Numbered from the stretch's first letter, positions 35,604-45,874 are shown. The stretch: DNA of 61,038 nt from CAG-791 sp002449595 (GCA_946539855.1 CAMNHV010000011.1:1-61038); one strand, 5' to 3'. Program-made: numbers and translations. Notes: generated by a model from the sequence alone, not told the origin.

Positions 35604-37930
35604 AGGAAGCGAAAAGGTTATACGCGGACATCATAGTGGATATCGCGCTGGAGAGGCTGGACCGCCCGTTTACATACGAGGTTCCGGCCTCTCTCCAGTC
35701 CGTGCTGAAACCGGGCAGCGTCGTCACGGTCCCGTTCGGCCGCGGCAGCGGCACGAGGAAGGGCTACGTCATCGCGTTCAAGGATAAGGCGGACCTTCCG
35801 GAGGAGAAGATCAAGGAGATCCTCGGCGTCGCGGAGGACACGGACGGACCGGGGGCGGCGTCTATCGAACTGGCGGCCTGGATGCAGGAGACCTGCGGCG
35901 GCACGCTGGTCGCGGCGCTGCGCACAGTGCTCGCCTCCTCCCGCAAGGGCCGGCCGGTCGTGAAAAAGGAGATCGAGCTTCTGGCCACGGCGAAGGAAGC
36001 AGCGGAGAAAGCGGCCTTCTACGAGAAGAAGCACCAGACGGCGCGGCTGCGCCTTCTGCAGGGACTTCTCGAGGTGCCGCGCCAGCCGTATGAGTTTGCG
36101 ACCGGGAAGCTCCACATCTCCGCGCAGACGATCCGCGCGATGGAGAAGGACGGCGTGATCGCGGTCCGCGAGAAGCAGATCCTGCGCAATCCGGTGAAAG
36201 TGAGCGGGAGCCCCGCGCTGCGCCATCCGCTGAGCGACGCGCAGCGGGCGATCGTCGACGGCGTGTTCTCCGACTTTATGGCGGGGCGCGGCGGCGTGAA
36301 CCTGCTGCACGGCATCACCGGGAGCGGCAAGACAGAAGTTTACTTAAGCCTTATCGAGAAGATCGTCGCGGAAGGCTTCCAGGCGATCGTCCTCATTCCG
36401 GAGATCGCGCTCACTTACCAGACGCTGCTCCGGTTCTACAGCGCGTTCGGTGACAGAGTCTCCGTGATCAATTCAGGCCTCACGGACGCCGAGCGGGCGG
36501 ACCAGTACGAGCGGGCCAGGAGCGGCGGACTTGACGTGATCATCGGGCCCAGATCGGCGCTGTTTACACCTTTTCCCAGAACAGGGATCATTGTGATCGA
36601 CGAAGAGCACGAGGGGACGTACAAGAACGAGTCGATGCCGAAGTACCACGCGAGGGAAGTCGCGGCGCACATCGCGGAGACAGCCTCGCCGCGCGCGGTC
36701 GTGCTTCTGGGTTCGGCGACGCCGTCCCTCGAGGCGTACAGCCGCGCAAAGAGCGGCGAATACCGGCTCTACGAGCTGCATGAGCGGCTGACCGGCGGGT
36801 CGCTGCCGAATGTGCGGATCCGCGACCTCAGGGAGGAGCTGCGCGCGGGCAACCGGTCGATCCTGTCGCGGGACCTGCGGGAGCTCATCACGGATCGGCT
36901 CGAGCGAGGGGAGCAGATCATGCTCTTCCTGAACCGGCGCGGCTACAGCGGGTTCGTGTCGTGCAGGTCGTGCGGGTTTGTCGCGAAGTGCCCGCACTGC
37001 GACGTCTCACTCTCTTATCATGCGCTGCGCGGGCGGCCCTCGTGGGAGGAGAACGCCGGGCGGCAGGGGGGAGCGGCTTCTACGAAGATGCGGCCTGCGG
37101 GGAAGCTCGTCTGCCATTACTGCGGATATGAGCGGTTTGAGTTTACGAAGTGTCCTGAGTGCGGGTCGCCGTATATCGCTGGATTCAAGGCCGGGACGCA
37201 GCAGATCGAGAAGTATCTTCTGCAAGAGTTCCCGGGCGCGCGGATCCTGCGGATGGACGCCGACACCACGAAGACGAAGGGCAGCTACGAGAAGATCCTG
37301 TCCGCGTTCGGGCAGGAGGAGGCGGACATCCTCATCGGGACGCAGATGATCGTGAAGGGACATGATTTTCCGAAGGTGACGCTCGTGGGCATCCTGCTCG
37401 CGGACATCTCGCTGTACTCGGAGGACTACCGGGCGGCGGAGCGGACGTTCCAGCTGCTCACGCAGGCGGCGGGCCGCGCGGGGCGCGGGGTAAGGCCCGG
37501 GGAAGTTGTGATCCAGACGTACCAGCCGGAGCACTACGCGGTGCAGCTGGCCGCGAGGCAGGACTACGAGGCTTTTTACGAAGAGGAGATCCGGTATCGG
37601 ACGCTGCTTCTGTATCCGCCGGCGGCGCATATGCTCTGCGTGCAGATCCAGTCGAAGACGGAGGACCACGCGCTCGGGGCGGCAGGGCAGATCCGGGCTG
37701 CGCTCGACGAGATGCGCCTCGCCCTCCGGGAAGAGGGAGAGAAGCTCATCCTGATCGGACCGTCCGCGGCGCGCATGTCGCGGCTGCGCGACGTGTACCG
37801 CTACGTTCTCTATATAAAATCACCGGAATATGATAAACTAATTGATTGCAGAAACAGGATCGAAGCGCTCCAGCTGCCATGGCGGGACGTGGGCATCCAG
37901 TATGATCATGACCCGGTACACGGGTTCTGA
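35600..37930 (+). CDS. priA: primosomal protein N' (replication restart helicase)
   Basis: A 776-residue superfamily 2 helicase: DNA-binding N-terminus, Walker A GITGSGKTE, DEEH box, a paired zinc region (CRSCG, CPHC, CHYCG, CPEC) and helicase motifs V/VI (TQMIVKGHDFPKVT, QAAGRAGRG). It reloads the replisome at stalled forks. Start is GTG overlapping murE. Within the zinc region, about 474-497, there is an extra Gly/Ala/Arg-rich insertion between the second and third cysteine pairs. Confidence 0.95.
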   Translation: MKEAKRLYADIIVDIALERLDRPFTYEVPASLQSVLKPGSVVTVPFGRGSGTRKGYVIAFKDKADLPEEKIKEILGVAEDTDGPGAASIELAAWMQETCGGTLVAALRTVLASSRKGRPVVKKEIELLATAKEAAEKAAFYEKKHQTARLRLLQGLLEVPRQPYEFATGKLHISAQTIRAMEKDGVIAVREKQILRNPVKVSGSPALRHPLSDAQRAIVDGVFSDFMAGRGGVNLLHGITGSGKTEVYLSLIEKIVAEGFQAIVLIPEIALTYQTLLRFYSAFGDRVSVINSGLTDAERADQYERARSGGLDVIIGPRSALFTPFPRTGIIVIDEEHEGTYKNESMPKYHAREVAAHIAETASPRAVVLLGSATPSLEAYSRAKSGEYRLYELHERLTGGSLPNVRIRDLREELRAGNRSILSRDLRELITDRLERGEQIMLFLNRRGYSGFVSCRSCGFVAKCPHCDVSLSYHALRGRPSWEENAGRQGGAASTKMRPAGKLVCHYCGYERFEFTKCPECGSPYIAGFKAGTQQIEKYLLQEFPGARILRMDADTTKTKGSYEKILSAFGQEEADILIGTQMIVKGHDFPKVTLVGILLADISLYSEDYRAAERTFQLLTQAAGRAGRGVRPGEVVIQTYQPEHYAVQLAARQDYEAFYEEEIRYRTLLLYPPAAHMLCVQIQSKTEDHALGAAGQIRAALDEMRLALREEGEKLILIGPSAARMSRLRDVYRYVLYIKSPEYDKLIDCRNRIEALQLPWRDVGIQYDHDPVHGF

Positions 37931-37991
37931 GAAGAGATAGCAGTTGGCGGAACCGTATCTGCAGGTTTTGCGCAAGTGAGGTACTTAGGAA

Positions 37992-38480
37992 ATGGCACTC
38001 AGAAACATTCGGGAGATCGGCGATCCCGTTCTCACAAAGCGGGCGAAGGAAGTCACGGAGATGACGGACCGCCTGCGCGAGCTCATTAATGATATGAAGG
38101 ATACGCTGTATGACGCGCAGGGCGTCGGCCTTGCGGCGCCGCAGGTCGGCGTCTTGAAGCGCATCGTCCTCATCGACGTGTCGGAGGAGCAGAACGATCT
38201 TCACGTCCTGATCAACCCCGTCCTGGTGGAGACGAGCGGCGAGCAGGAAGGCTACGAAGGCTGCCTGTCCGTCCCCGGCAAGATGGGCATCGTGAAGCGC
38301 CCGTCGTACGCGAAAGCGGTCGCGCTCGACGAAAACATGCAGCCGACCGAGATCGAGGGAACGGATCTTCTGGCGCGCGCGATCTGCCACGAACTGGATC
38401 ATCTGGATGGAAATCTTTACGTCAGGCTCGTCGAGGGAGAACTCGAAGATGCCCGCCCGGCGGACGAGGAAGAGGAGTAA
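37992..38480 (+). CDS. def: peptide deformylase
   Basis: A 162-residue metalloenzyme with all three motifs: GVGLAAPQVG (44-53), EGCLSVPG (89-96; metal ligand Cys91) and HELDH (133-137; ligands His133, His137). It removes the formyl group from nascent proteins. An acidic tail ends the protein. Followed after 3 bases by fmt, the enzyme that adds the formyl group. Confidence 0.96.
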   Translation: MALRNIREIGDPVLTKRAKEVTEMTDRLRELINDMKDTLYDAQGVGLAAPQVGVLKRIVLIDVSEEQNDLHVLINPVLVETSGEQEGYEGCLSVPGKMGIVKRPSYAKAVALDENMQPTEIEGTDLLARAICHELDHLDGNLYVRLVEGELEDARPADEEEE

Positions 38481-38483
38481 GGA

Positions 38484-39485
38484 TTGAGGATCGTATTCAT
38501 GGGGACGCCGGATTTCGCCGTCCCCGTTTTCAAAGCACTGATCGACGGCGGCCACGAAGTGACGCTCGCCGTCACACAGCCGGACAGGGAGAGAGGCCGC
38601 GGCAAGGCAGTGAGCCGCTGCCCGGTCGCCGCCGCAGCAGATGAGGCGGGGATCCCTGTTTTTCAGCCGCTGAAACTGAGAGTGGAAGAGAATGTCGAGC
38701 GCATCCGCGAGGAAGCGCCGGACGCGATCGTGGTTGCGGCGTACGGGCAGATCCTGCCGCAGTCCGTCCTCTCGATCCCGCAGTACGGGTGCATCAACGT
38801 GCACGCGTCGCTCCTTCCGCGCCTGCGCGGCGCGGCCCCGATCCAGTGGGCCGTCATCAACGGCGAGGAGTACAGCGGCGTGTCCATCATGCAGATGGAC
38901 GCGGGACTCGACACGGGCGACGTGATCCTGCAGGAAAAGGTGAAGCTGGACCCGAAAGAGACGGCAGAGTCACTCTACGACAAGCTCGCGGACCTCGGAG
39001 GAGCGCTTCTCCTCGACGCTCTGAAGCAGATCGAGGCCGGAACGGCGGTCCGGGTGCCGCAGGACGACGCGATCTCCACTTACGCCCCTATGCTGAAAAA
39101 GGAAATGGCCAGAATCGACTTCGCCAGGCCGGCGGAAGAGATCGAGCGCGGCATCCGGGGACGCTACCCCTGGCCGGGCAGCACGGCGCGCCTGAACGGG
39201 AAGCAGCTGAAGATCTTCGCGGCGGACGTGGTTCCGCAGGCGGAGGCTGGGGCTTCGGATGCGGCTTCGTCGTCATTGGCGGAGGGCTCCGGGACTTCCG
39301 GAGTTGCGGCTTCGTCAAAGGCTCGCTGCGGCGAGATCCTCCGCGCGGACAAGTCAGGTATTCTTGTGCAGACAAGCGAGGGATGCCTTCTCATCACCGA
39401 GCTGCAGCCTGAAGGCAAGCGCCGCATGGCGACGCGGGACTACCTGCTTGGGTATGCGGTGCAGGCGGGGGAAAGATTCGAGTAA
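38484..39485 (+). CDS. fmt: methionyl-tRNA formyltransferase
   Basis: A 333-residue enzyme with FMGTPDFAVP at the N-terminus and SLLPRLRGAAPIQWA around the active site. It formylates initiator Met-tRNA. Start is TTG at 38484 after AGGAGTAAGG, three bases after def. In the C-terminal OB domain a Ser/Ala/Gly-rich low-complexity insertion runs from about 252 to 279. Confidence 0.95.
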   Translation: MRIVFMGTPDFAVPVFKALIDGGHEVTLAVTQPDRERGRGKAVSRCPVAAAADEAGIPVFQPLKLRVEENVERIREEAPDAIVVAAYGQILPQSVLSIPQYGCINVHASLLPRLRGAAPIQWAVINGEEYSGVSIMQMDAGLDTGDVILQEKVKLDPKETAESLYDKLADLGGALLLDALKQIEAGTAVRVPQDDAISTYAPMLKKEMARIDFARPAEEIERGIRGRYPWPGSTARLNGKQLKIFAADVVPQAEAGASDAASSSLAEGSGTSGVAASSKARCGEILRADKSGILVQTSEGCLLITELQPEGKRRMATRDYLLGYAVQAGERFE

Positions 39486-39500
39486 AGAAAGGAGACAGTC

Positions 39501-40214
39501 ATGTACATGGGATATGGATATGGAATGGATATTACTTATATTCTTGTTCTGATCGGTGCGGCCCTGTGCATGCTTGCGAGTGCCGGCGTGAGATCGACCT
39601 ACAGCAAGTACGCGAAGGTGTCGAGTGTGACCGGCATGACAGGTGCGGACGCAGTGCAGCGCATTCTGCAGATGTCGGGCGTCACGGACGTCTCGATCGA
39701 GCATGTCTCCGGACAGCTTACCGACCACTATGATCCTTCGAAGCAGGTCGTGCGTCTCTCGGACGCGACTTACGCCTCTGACTCTGTTGCGGCGCTCGGC
39801 GTCGCGGCACACGAGTGCGGCCACGTCATGCAGCACGAGACGGGCTACATTCCGCTGAACATCCGCACGGCGCTTGTACCGGTCGCGAACATCGGCTCCA
39901 ACCTCGGCCTTCCGATCGTGGTGCTCGGCCTCATGCTCGGCCTGTCCCAGACGCTCTGCATGGTCGGCATCGTCATGTTCCTGTTCGGCGTCGTGTTCCA
40001 GATCGTGACGCTCCCCGTCGAGTTCGACGCCTCGCGGCGCGGCCTGGAGATGCTTGAGAACTACGGCATCTTAGGCTCCAACGAACTGGAACTGAGCAAG
40101 AAAGTCCTGCGCGCAGCTGCTCTGACTTACGTCGCGGCAGCGGCCTCCTCGATCCTGCAGCTGCTCCGTCTCATCATCCTGACGAACGGCCGCAGCGGAC
40201 GGAGGAGAGACTGA
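39501..40214 (+). CDS. YugP-type membrane zinc metallopeptidase
   Basis: A 237-residue protein with an N-terminal membrane segment (about 10-30), HECGH (104-108) as zinc/catalytic motif and two or three further membrane segments. This is the neutral zinc metallopeptidase type of B. subtilis YugP. AAAGGAG precedes ATG. It sits in the def-fmt-rsmB run as often seen in Clostridia. Substrate unknown. Confidence 0.9.
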   Translation: MYMGYGYGMDITYILVLIGAALCMLASAGVRSTYSKYAKVSSVTGMTGADAVQRILQMSGVTDVSIEHVSGQLTDHYDPSKQVVRLSDATYASDSVAALGVAAHECGHVMQHETGYIPLNIRTALVPVANIGSNLGLPIVVLGLMLGLSQTLCMVGIVMFLFGVVFQIVTLPVEFDASRRGLEMLENYGILGSNELELSKKVLRAAALTYVAAAASSILQLLRLIILTNGRSGRRRD

Positions 40215-40251
40215 GCGGGGGAAGACAGTTATCAGTACCGGGAAAGAGATA

Positions 40252-41826
40252 ATGCCAGGACAGAATCGAAATGATAGATCCGCAGGAGCCGGCACGCCAG
40301 ATGAGCGCGCGGAAGTCCTGCGGATCATTATGGATAATGAGACTAACGGGACCTTCAGCCATGTTCTTGTGAGAGAAGCGCTGGATCGCAGAACAGATCT
40401 GCCTCCCGCGAGGAGGGCCTTCATCAAGCGCCTCGCTGAGGGAACGATCGAGCGGAAGCTCGAGCTGGATGCAATCATCTCCGAGCATCTGAAAGATCCC
40501 GGGATGAAGCTCCGGCCCGTGATCCGCTGTATTCTGCGCATGGGCGTCTACCAGATCCTCTACATGGACAGCGTGCCCGCCTCCGCCGCCTGCAGCGAAG
40601 CAGTCCTTCTCACCAGGAAGCGCAAGATGGCCCAGCTCTCCGGCTTCGTGAACGGCGTCCTCCGCAGCATCGCACGCGACGCCGAAGCGGGACGCTATGC
40701 TGCGAGCATCTCCGGAACGGAAGAGGCGCCAGCTACTGAGCCGGCTGCGGAATTCGCGCATTCCGAGATGAACAATGCTTTGGCGTCAGAAGCCGGAACT
40801 GAGAATCCAGTCAAACGACTGAGTCTTCAGTATTCCATGCCGGAGGCAATCACAAGTCTCTGGATGGAACAATATGGCGAAGAACAGACGGAGAAGCTTC
40901 TCGCGTCCCTCCTCGAGATTCGTCCCGTGACGATTCGAATGCGTCCGGATTCCAAAGAAGAGGAAAGAAGAGCACTGGCAGAGTCGTTAGAGAAAGCCGG
41001 CGTCCGCGTGGAACGCGGCCTGTATCTGCCGTATGCCTTCCGCCTCTTCGGTGCAGGAAATCTGAGAGACCTTCCCGGATACAGCGATGGCCAGTGGACC
41101 GTGCAGGATGAAAGCTCCATGCTTGCGGTCGAGGCAGCAGGGATCCATGCGTTGAGCAGGTCTTCTTCATTGAATAAAAGTGCTCTACGAATCGTGGACG
41201 TCTGCGCCGCGCCGGGCGGCAAGAGCCTTCTTGCGGCTCAGCTTCTCTCCGCTGGCGAGGTTTACTCTTATGACCTCACATCAAAGAAGACAGCCCGCAT
41301 TCGCGAGAATGCCGAGCGCCTCGGCGTGAAGAACATCCATATTGCTGAGAAAGATGCGCTCGTCTTTGATCCGGAATTGTCGGAGAGTGCGGACGTTCTT
41401 CTCTGTGATCTGCCCTGCTCCGGACTTGGCGTCATCGGAAAGAAGAGAGATATCAAGTATCGCGTGACAGCCAGCGATATGGAGCAGCTTGCAGACCTGC
41501 AGCGACGGATCCTCACGAACGTCGTGCGCTACCTCAAGCCGGGCGGCGTGCTGATCTACAGCACCTGCACGATCGACCCCGCCGAGAATGAAGAGAACGC
41601 GAAGTTCATCGAGGAGCAGCTCGGTCTCACGCAGGACGACCTTCGTCAGTATCTTCCTTCAGATGTGTTTGACGCAAGAGAAGCGTCCGACAGAGAAGAG
41701 TGCGAAGGAGAAGTTCCTGACAAAGAAGCTCGCGGAGAAGAGAAGATCACTGAGCTCCAGCTCCTGCCGCATATCCATGGGACAGACGGATTCTTTATCT
41801 CCCGATTTATAAAGCGGGACGAATGA
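40252..41826 (+). CDS. rsmB: 16S rRNA m5C967 methyltransferase
   Basis: A 524-residue protein: N-terminal NusB-like RNA-binding domain (about 20-145), then an SAM-dependent m5C methyltransferase domain with CAAPGGKS, DLPCSGLG (motif IV Cys) and YSTCTI (motif VI Cys). A linker of about 35 Ala/Glu-rich residues (about 150-186) lies between the domains. A long acidic stretch also precedes the final strand. The ribosome binding site is modest (AAAGAG). Confidence 0.93.
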   Translation: MPGQNRNDRSAGAGTPDERAEVLRIIMDNETNGTFSHVLVREALDRRTDLPPARRAFIKRLAEGTIERKLELDAIISEHLKDPGMKLRPVIRCILRMGVYQILYMDSVPASAACSEAVLLTRKRKMAQLSGFVNGVLRSIARDAEAGRYAASISGTEEAPATEPAAEFAHSEMNNALASEAGTENPVKRLSLQYSMPEAITSLWMEQYGEEQTEKLLASLLEIRPVTIRMRPDSKEEERRALAESLEKAGVRVERGLYLPYAFRLFGAGNLRDLPGYSDGQWTVQDESSMLAVEAAGIHALSRSSSLNKSALRIVDVCAAPGGKSLLAAQLLSAGEVYSYDLTSKKTARIRENAERLGVKNIHIAEKDALVFDPELSESADVLLCDLPCSGLGVIGKKRDIKYRVTASDMEQLADLQRRILTNVVRYLKPGGVLIYSTCTIDPAENEENAKFIEEQLGLTQDDLRQYLPSDVFDAREASDREECEGEVPDKEARGEEKITELQLLPHIHGTDGFFISRFIKRDE

Positions 41827-41851
41827 CCGCGAAAGAAAGACGAGGAACACT

Positions 41852-42883
41852 ATGTGGGACATCAAATCCGCCACGGCGGAAGAACTGAAGAGCCTGCTTG
41901 AGGAGATGGGCGAAAAGCCTTTTCGCGCGAAGCAGATCTTCCGCTGGATCCACCAGCGAGGCGCCGCGTCGTATGACGAGATGACGGACCTGTCGGCGGC
42001 GCTCAGGAAGAGGCTTGCAGAGGAGCATCCGCTCACGACGCTCAAGGTGCTGGAGCGGCAGATCTCCGAGGACGGCACGCAGAAATTTCTTTTTGAACTT
42101 CCCGATGGGGAGACGGTGGAGAGCGTCTTCATGCGCTACACCTACGGCAATTCGGTGTGCGTCTCCTCGCAGGTCGGGTGCCGGATGGGCTGCCGGTTCT
42201 GCGCATCGACGCTGGACGGGTTGAAGCGCGGCCTGATGCCTTCCGAGATCCTGGACCAGATCTACCGGATCTCCGTCCTCACGGGGGAGAGAGTCTCGCA
42301 TGTCGTCGTCATGGGGACGGGCGAGCCGCTCGATAATTATGACGCGCTGCTGCGGTTCATCAGGCTGATCACGGACGAGGATGGACTGAACCTGTCCGGG
42401 CGGAACATCACTGTCTCGACCTGCGGCATCGTTCCGCGCATCTATGATCTCGCGAAGGAAGATCTTCCAATCACGCTCGCGATCTCCCTGCACGCACCGA
42501 ACGACGAAAAGCGCAGGACGATCATGCCGATCGCGGAGAAATACAGCATCGAAGAGATCAAGCAGGCCTGCCGCGCCTATTTCAAGGCGACGGGGCGGCG
42601 CATCACCTTCGAGTACTCGCTGATCAGCGGCGTCAACGACACGGCGCAGGACGCGGAGGAGCTCTCCCGGATCGCGGGACCGCTCAGCGCCCACATTAAC
42701 CTGATTCCGGTCAACCCTGTCAGGGAGCGGGGATACAAGCAGGGGACCCGCGCCTCCATCGCCGCGTTCAAGATGAGACTTGAAAAAAACGGTATAAATG
42801 TTAGTATTAGAAGAGTCTTGGGCAGAGATATCGACGGTGCCTGCGGACAGCTGAGACACCGGAAAATAGCGGAGTCCCAATGA
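41852..42883 (+). CDS. rlmN: 23S rRNA/tRNA A2503/A37 methyltransferase
   Basis: A 343-residue radical SAM enzyme with CRMGCRFC (Cys110, 114, 117) as 4Fe-4S motif and the later STCGIVPRI. It makes 2-methyladenosine in 23S rRNA and some tRNAs. GAGGAACACT precedes ATG. It is followed by the phosphatase-kinase-rsgA group, a familiar Firmicute order. Confidence 0.95.
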   Translation: MWDIKSATAEELKSLLEEMGEKPFRAKQIFRWIHQRGAASYDEMTDLSAALRKRLAEEHPLTTLKVLERQISEDGTQKFLFELPDGETVESVFMRYTYGNSVCVSSQVGCRMGCRFCASTLDGLKRGLMPSEILDQIYRISVLTGERVSHVVVMGTGEPLDNYDALLRFIRLITDEDGLNLSGRNITVSTCGIVPRIYDLAKEDLPITLAISLHAPNDEKRRTIMPIAEKYSIEEIKQACRAYFKATGRRITFEYSLISGVNDTAQDAEELSRIAGPLSAHINLIPVNPVRERGYKQGTRASIAAFKMRLEKNGINVSIRRVLGRDIDGACGQLRHRKIAESQ

Positions 42884-42944
42884 GTTTCTCACACGCTGCT
42901 TCCGCAAGGATCAGCCGGGCCGGGAGACAGACCGGAGGAAACGA

Positions 42945-43667
42945 ATGCCGCGATCGTATTCCGTGACAGACATCGGAAGAAAACGAAAAATGAATCAGGA
43001 TTACGTTTTTGCGACAGATAGTCCGATCGGAGGATTGGATAATCTGTATATTGTCGCGGACGGAATGGGCGGACATAATGCGGGCGAATACGCGTCCGCT
43101 TTTTCAGTGGAGGAACTGAAGGACCTCGTCGTGGAGCTCGGCCAGGCGGAGATCGAGATCATCCTGCACCGCGCGCTGCAGGAGGTCAACCGCAGACTTC
43201 GCACAGTGGCAGCCTCGGACAGCAGATACTACGGCATGGGAACGACGATCGTCATCGCGACGGTCCGCGGCGGCATCCTATATGTCGCCAATGTCGGAGA
43301 CAGCAGATTATATTTGAAGAAAAATCGTTTGCGCCAGATCACAGTTGATCACTCCCTGGTAGAAGAGATGGTGCTGGCCGGCACGCTCGACCAGAAGAAG
43401 GCGCGCACGCATCCGGACAAGAACGTCATCACAAGAGCGATCGGTGCAGAGGATACTCTGGAGATCGACTTTTTCCGTGAGAAGGTCTCCGAGGGCAACA
43501 TCGTCCTGATGTGCTCCGACGGCCTCACGAATATGGTGGAAGACAGCGAGATCGAGGAGATCCTCGGGAGCAGCAGATCCCTGGAGGACGCCGGCGGGAA
43601 GCTCCTTGAGAAGGCGAACGACAACGGCGGCTCGGATAACATTTCGGTGCTGCTGGTCAAGATATAA
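42945..43667 (+). CDS. prpC: PP2C-type Ser/Thr phosphatase (PrpC/Stp)
   Basis: A 240-residue PPM phosphatase with RKMNQD, VADGMGGH (Asp39) and SDGLTN, the metal-binding acids of the family. It reverses the action of the adjacent PASTA kinase. GGAGGAAACG precedes ATG. About 90 bases separate it from the kinase gene. Confidence 0.94.
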   Translation: MPRSYSVTDIGRKRKMNQDYVFATDSPIGGLDNLYIVADGMGGHNAGEYASAFSVEELKDLVVELGQAEIEIILHRALQEVNRRLRTVAASDSRYYGMGTTIVIATVRGGILYVANVGDSRLYLKKNRLRQITVDHSLVEEMVLAGTLDQKKARTHPDKNVITRAIGAEDTLEIDFFREKVSEGNIVLMCSDGLTNMVEDSEIEEILGSSRSLEDAGGKLLEKANDNGGSDNISVLLVKI

Positions 43668-43755
43668 GAAATACTTGATCTACAGGGGAGAATTGAGACA
43701 GTTCATAGACAGAGTGAAGATCTGAGACTGGATTGATTACAGAGATACAAGAACC

Positions 43756-45858
43756 ATGATAAACATTGGAATGCTAATCGCGGATCGATACGAGATCCTT
43801 GAGAGAATCGGCACCGGCGGAATGTCGGACGTTTATAAGGCGAAGGACCACAAGCTCAACAGGTTCGTCGCCGTAAAAGTGCTGAAGCAGGAATTCTCCG
43901 AGAACGCGAACTTCGTTTCCAAATTCCGGGTCGAGGCGCAGGCGGCTGCGGGACTCATGCACCCGAATATCGTGAACGTCTACGACGTCGGTGAGGAAAA
44001 GGGCTTAAACTACATCGTGATGGAACTCGTCGAGGGCATCACGCTGAAGAAATACATTGAGAAAAAGGCGCGTCTCTCGGTCAAGGAGACGATCAGCATC
44101 GCGATCCAGGTTGCGATGGGCCTGGAGGCAGCGCACAACAACCACATCATTCACAGGGATATCAAGCCGCAGAACATCATCATTTCCAGGGAAGGAAAGG
44201 TGAAGGTCACGGACTTCGGCATCGCGAAGGCCGCGACGAGCAACACGATCACGTCCAACGTGATGGGGTCGGTGCACTACACGTCGCCCGAGCAGGCGCG
44301 CGGCGGCTACAGTGACGAGAAGAGCGACATCTATTCGCTCGGCGTCACGATCTTTGAGATGCTGACCGGCCGCGTCCCGTTCAACGGGGAGACGACGGTC
44401 GCGATCGCGATCAAGCACATCCAGCAGCCGATGCCTTCTCCGTGTGAATTCGTTCCGGAGATCCCGAGGAGCGTTGAGCAGATCGTCTTGAAGTGCTGTG
44501 AGAAGAGCCCCGACAGGCGCTATCAGAGCATGACGGACCTCATCGCGGACCTCAAGCAGTCGCTGCTGCACCCGGAAGATGACTTCGTCAAAGTCATCCA
44601 TCCCGACGAGGAATCCCTGACGCAGGTGGTGACGAGCGGACACCGCCCGAAGCCCCAGCAGTACGAGCAGGATACTTATGACGAGGCGTATGCGGACGGC
44701 TACGCCGAAGAAGACGAATTCTACGGTACGGATTACCAGGAAGAACCGTACGTAGAACCGCCGGTCCAGAAGCAGCAGCCTTACCGGAGCGAGAACTACC
44801 GCAGGGAAGGCTACGAGCAGGGCTACCGCCAGGCGAAGGCTTCCTATCACAATGACAGAATGCGTCTGAACGAGAATTCGAGGCGCAGGTATGACGAAGG
44901 CTACGATGACGATGACGACGAGTACGGCGGCAGCAGGCTCGGCGTACTGATCGCGATCCTGGCAGCCATCATCGTCGGCCTGGTCGTGATCCTCTTTGCG
45001 GCGGCGCGGCTGGATCTGCTTCCGTTCGGCGGAGGCGGCGACGATGAGCCGCAGGCCCAGGAAGAGCAGGCGGAAGAGTCGGAGGAGACGGAAGGCGAAG
45101 AAGCCAACCAGAACACAGAGGAGACGGGCATCGAGATTCCGGACGTCCTCGGGAAACCGAAGGCGGAGGCCGTTGCGACGCTGACGTCCGGCGGCAGATC
45201 CTTTGTCGTCAATACGCAGGAAGCTGCGAGCGAGGAAGAAGAGGGCATCGTCATCGCGCAGTCGCCCGAGGGCGGCAGCCACGCGGAAAACGGTTCTACC
45301 GTGACGATCACGGTCAGTTCCGGCCCGGACACAACGGGCAAGGTCAAGATGCCGGATCTCGTCTACAAAGACATTGAAGAGGCCGCGGCGATCCTCGCGG
45401 AGAGCAAGCTGACGCTCGGCTCGGAAAAGCAGGTCGACAACAGCGACGCGAATCTCGCCGGCAAGGTCACCAAGCAGAACATCGAACCCGGTACATACGT
45501 TGAGGAAGGAACCGAGGTCGAGCTGGAGGTCGCGAAATCCCCGCTCACTTACAGCTATGTGGCGGACATCGCGTCACCGGCGGTGGAAGATCCGAACTAC
45601 GTCGCGGGCACGCGCGTCTACGTCATCGTGACGACGGCGGACGGCGAGGAGCTCCTGAACGCGCTGATCGACACCTTCCCTTATCCGATCCAGAAGACAG
45701 GGCTGAAGAGCGCTACGGGCACGCTGCTGATGGCTTACACCAACCAGATCCCGGAAGCGACGGCGATCGATCCCGTCACCGGACAGGCGACTGTGACGCC
45801 CGCGCAGACGATCGAGAAGAAGGTACAGAGGCCGCTCACATTTACGCCGGAAGAATAA
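43756..45858 (+). CDS. prkC: PASTA-domain Ser/Thr protein kinase (PrkC/Stk)
   Basis: A 700-residue kinase: kinase domain about 10-270 with GTGGMSDVYKA, Lys41, HRD 133-135 and DFG 153-155; an acidic Tyr/Glu-rich juxtamembrane region; one membrane segment at about 395-415; two PASTA repeats (about 455-525 and 525-595); and an extra C-terminal domain of about 105 residues that is not PASTA-like. The outside part should bind muropeptides. The small number of PASTA repeats and the extra tail are notable. Confidence 0.95.
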   Translation: MINIGMLIADRYEILERIGTGGMSDVYKAKDHKLNRFVAVKVLKQEFSENANFVSKFRVEAQAAAGLMHPNIVNVYDVGEEKGLNYIVMELVEGITLKKYIEKKARLSVKETISIAIQVAMGLEAAHNNHIIHRDIKPQNIIISREGKVKVTDFGIAKAATSNTITSNVMGSVHYTSPEQARGGYSDEKSDIYSLGVTIFEMLTGRVPFNGETTVAIAIKHIQQPMPSPCEFVPEIPRSVEQIVLKCCEKSPDRRYQSMTDLIADLKQSLLHPEDDFVKVIHPDEESLTQVVTSGHRPKPQQYEQDTYDEAYADGYAEEDEFYGTDYQEEPYVEPPVQKQQPYRSENYRREGYEQGYRQAKASYHNDRMRLNENSRRRYDEGYDDDDDEYGGSRLGVLIAILAAIIVGLVVILFAAARLDLLPFGGGGDDEPQAQEEQAEESEETEGEEANQNTEETGIEIPDVLGKPKAEAVATLTSGGRSFVVNTQEAASEEEEGIVIAQSPEGGSHAENGSTVTITVSSGPDTTGKVKMPDLVYKDIEEAAAILAESKLTLGSEKQVDNSDANLAGKVTKQNIEPGTYVEEGTEVELEVAKSPLTYSYVADIASPAVEDPNYVAGTRVYVIVTTADGEELLNALIDTFPYPIQKTGLKSATGTLLMAYTNQIPEATAIDPVTGQATVTPAQTIEKKVQRPLTFTPEE

Positions 45859-45874
45859 CGGACAGAAAACATTC

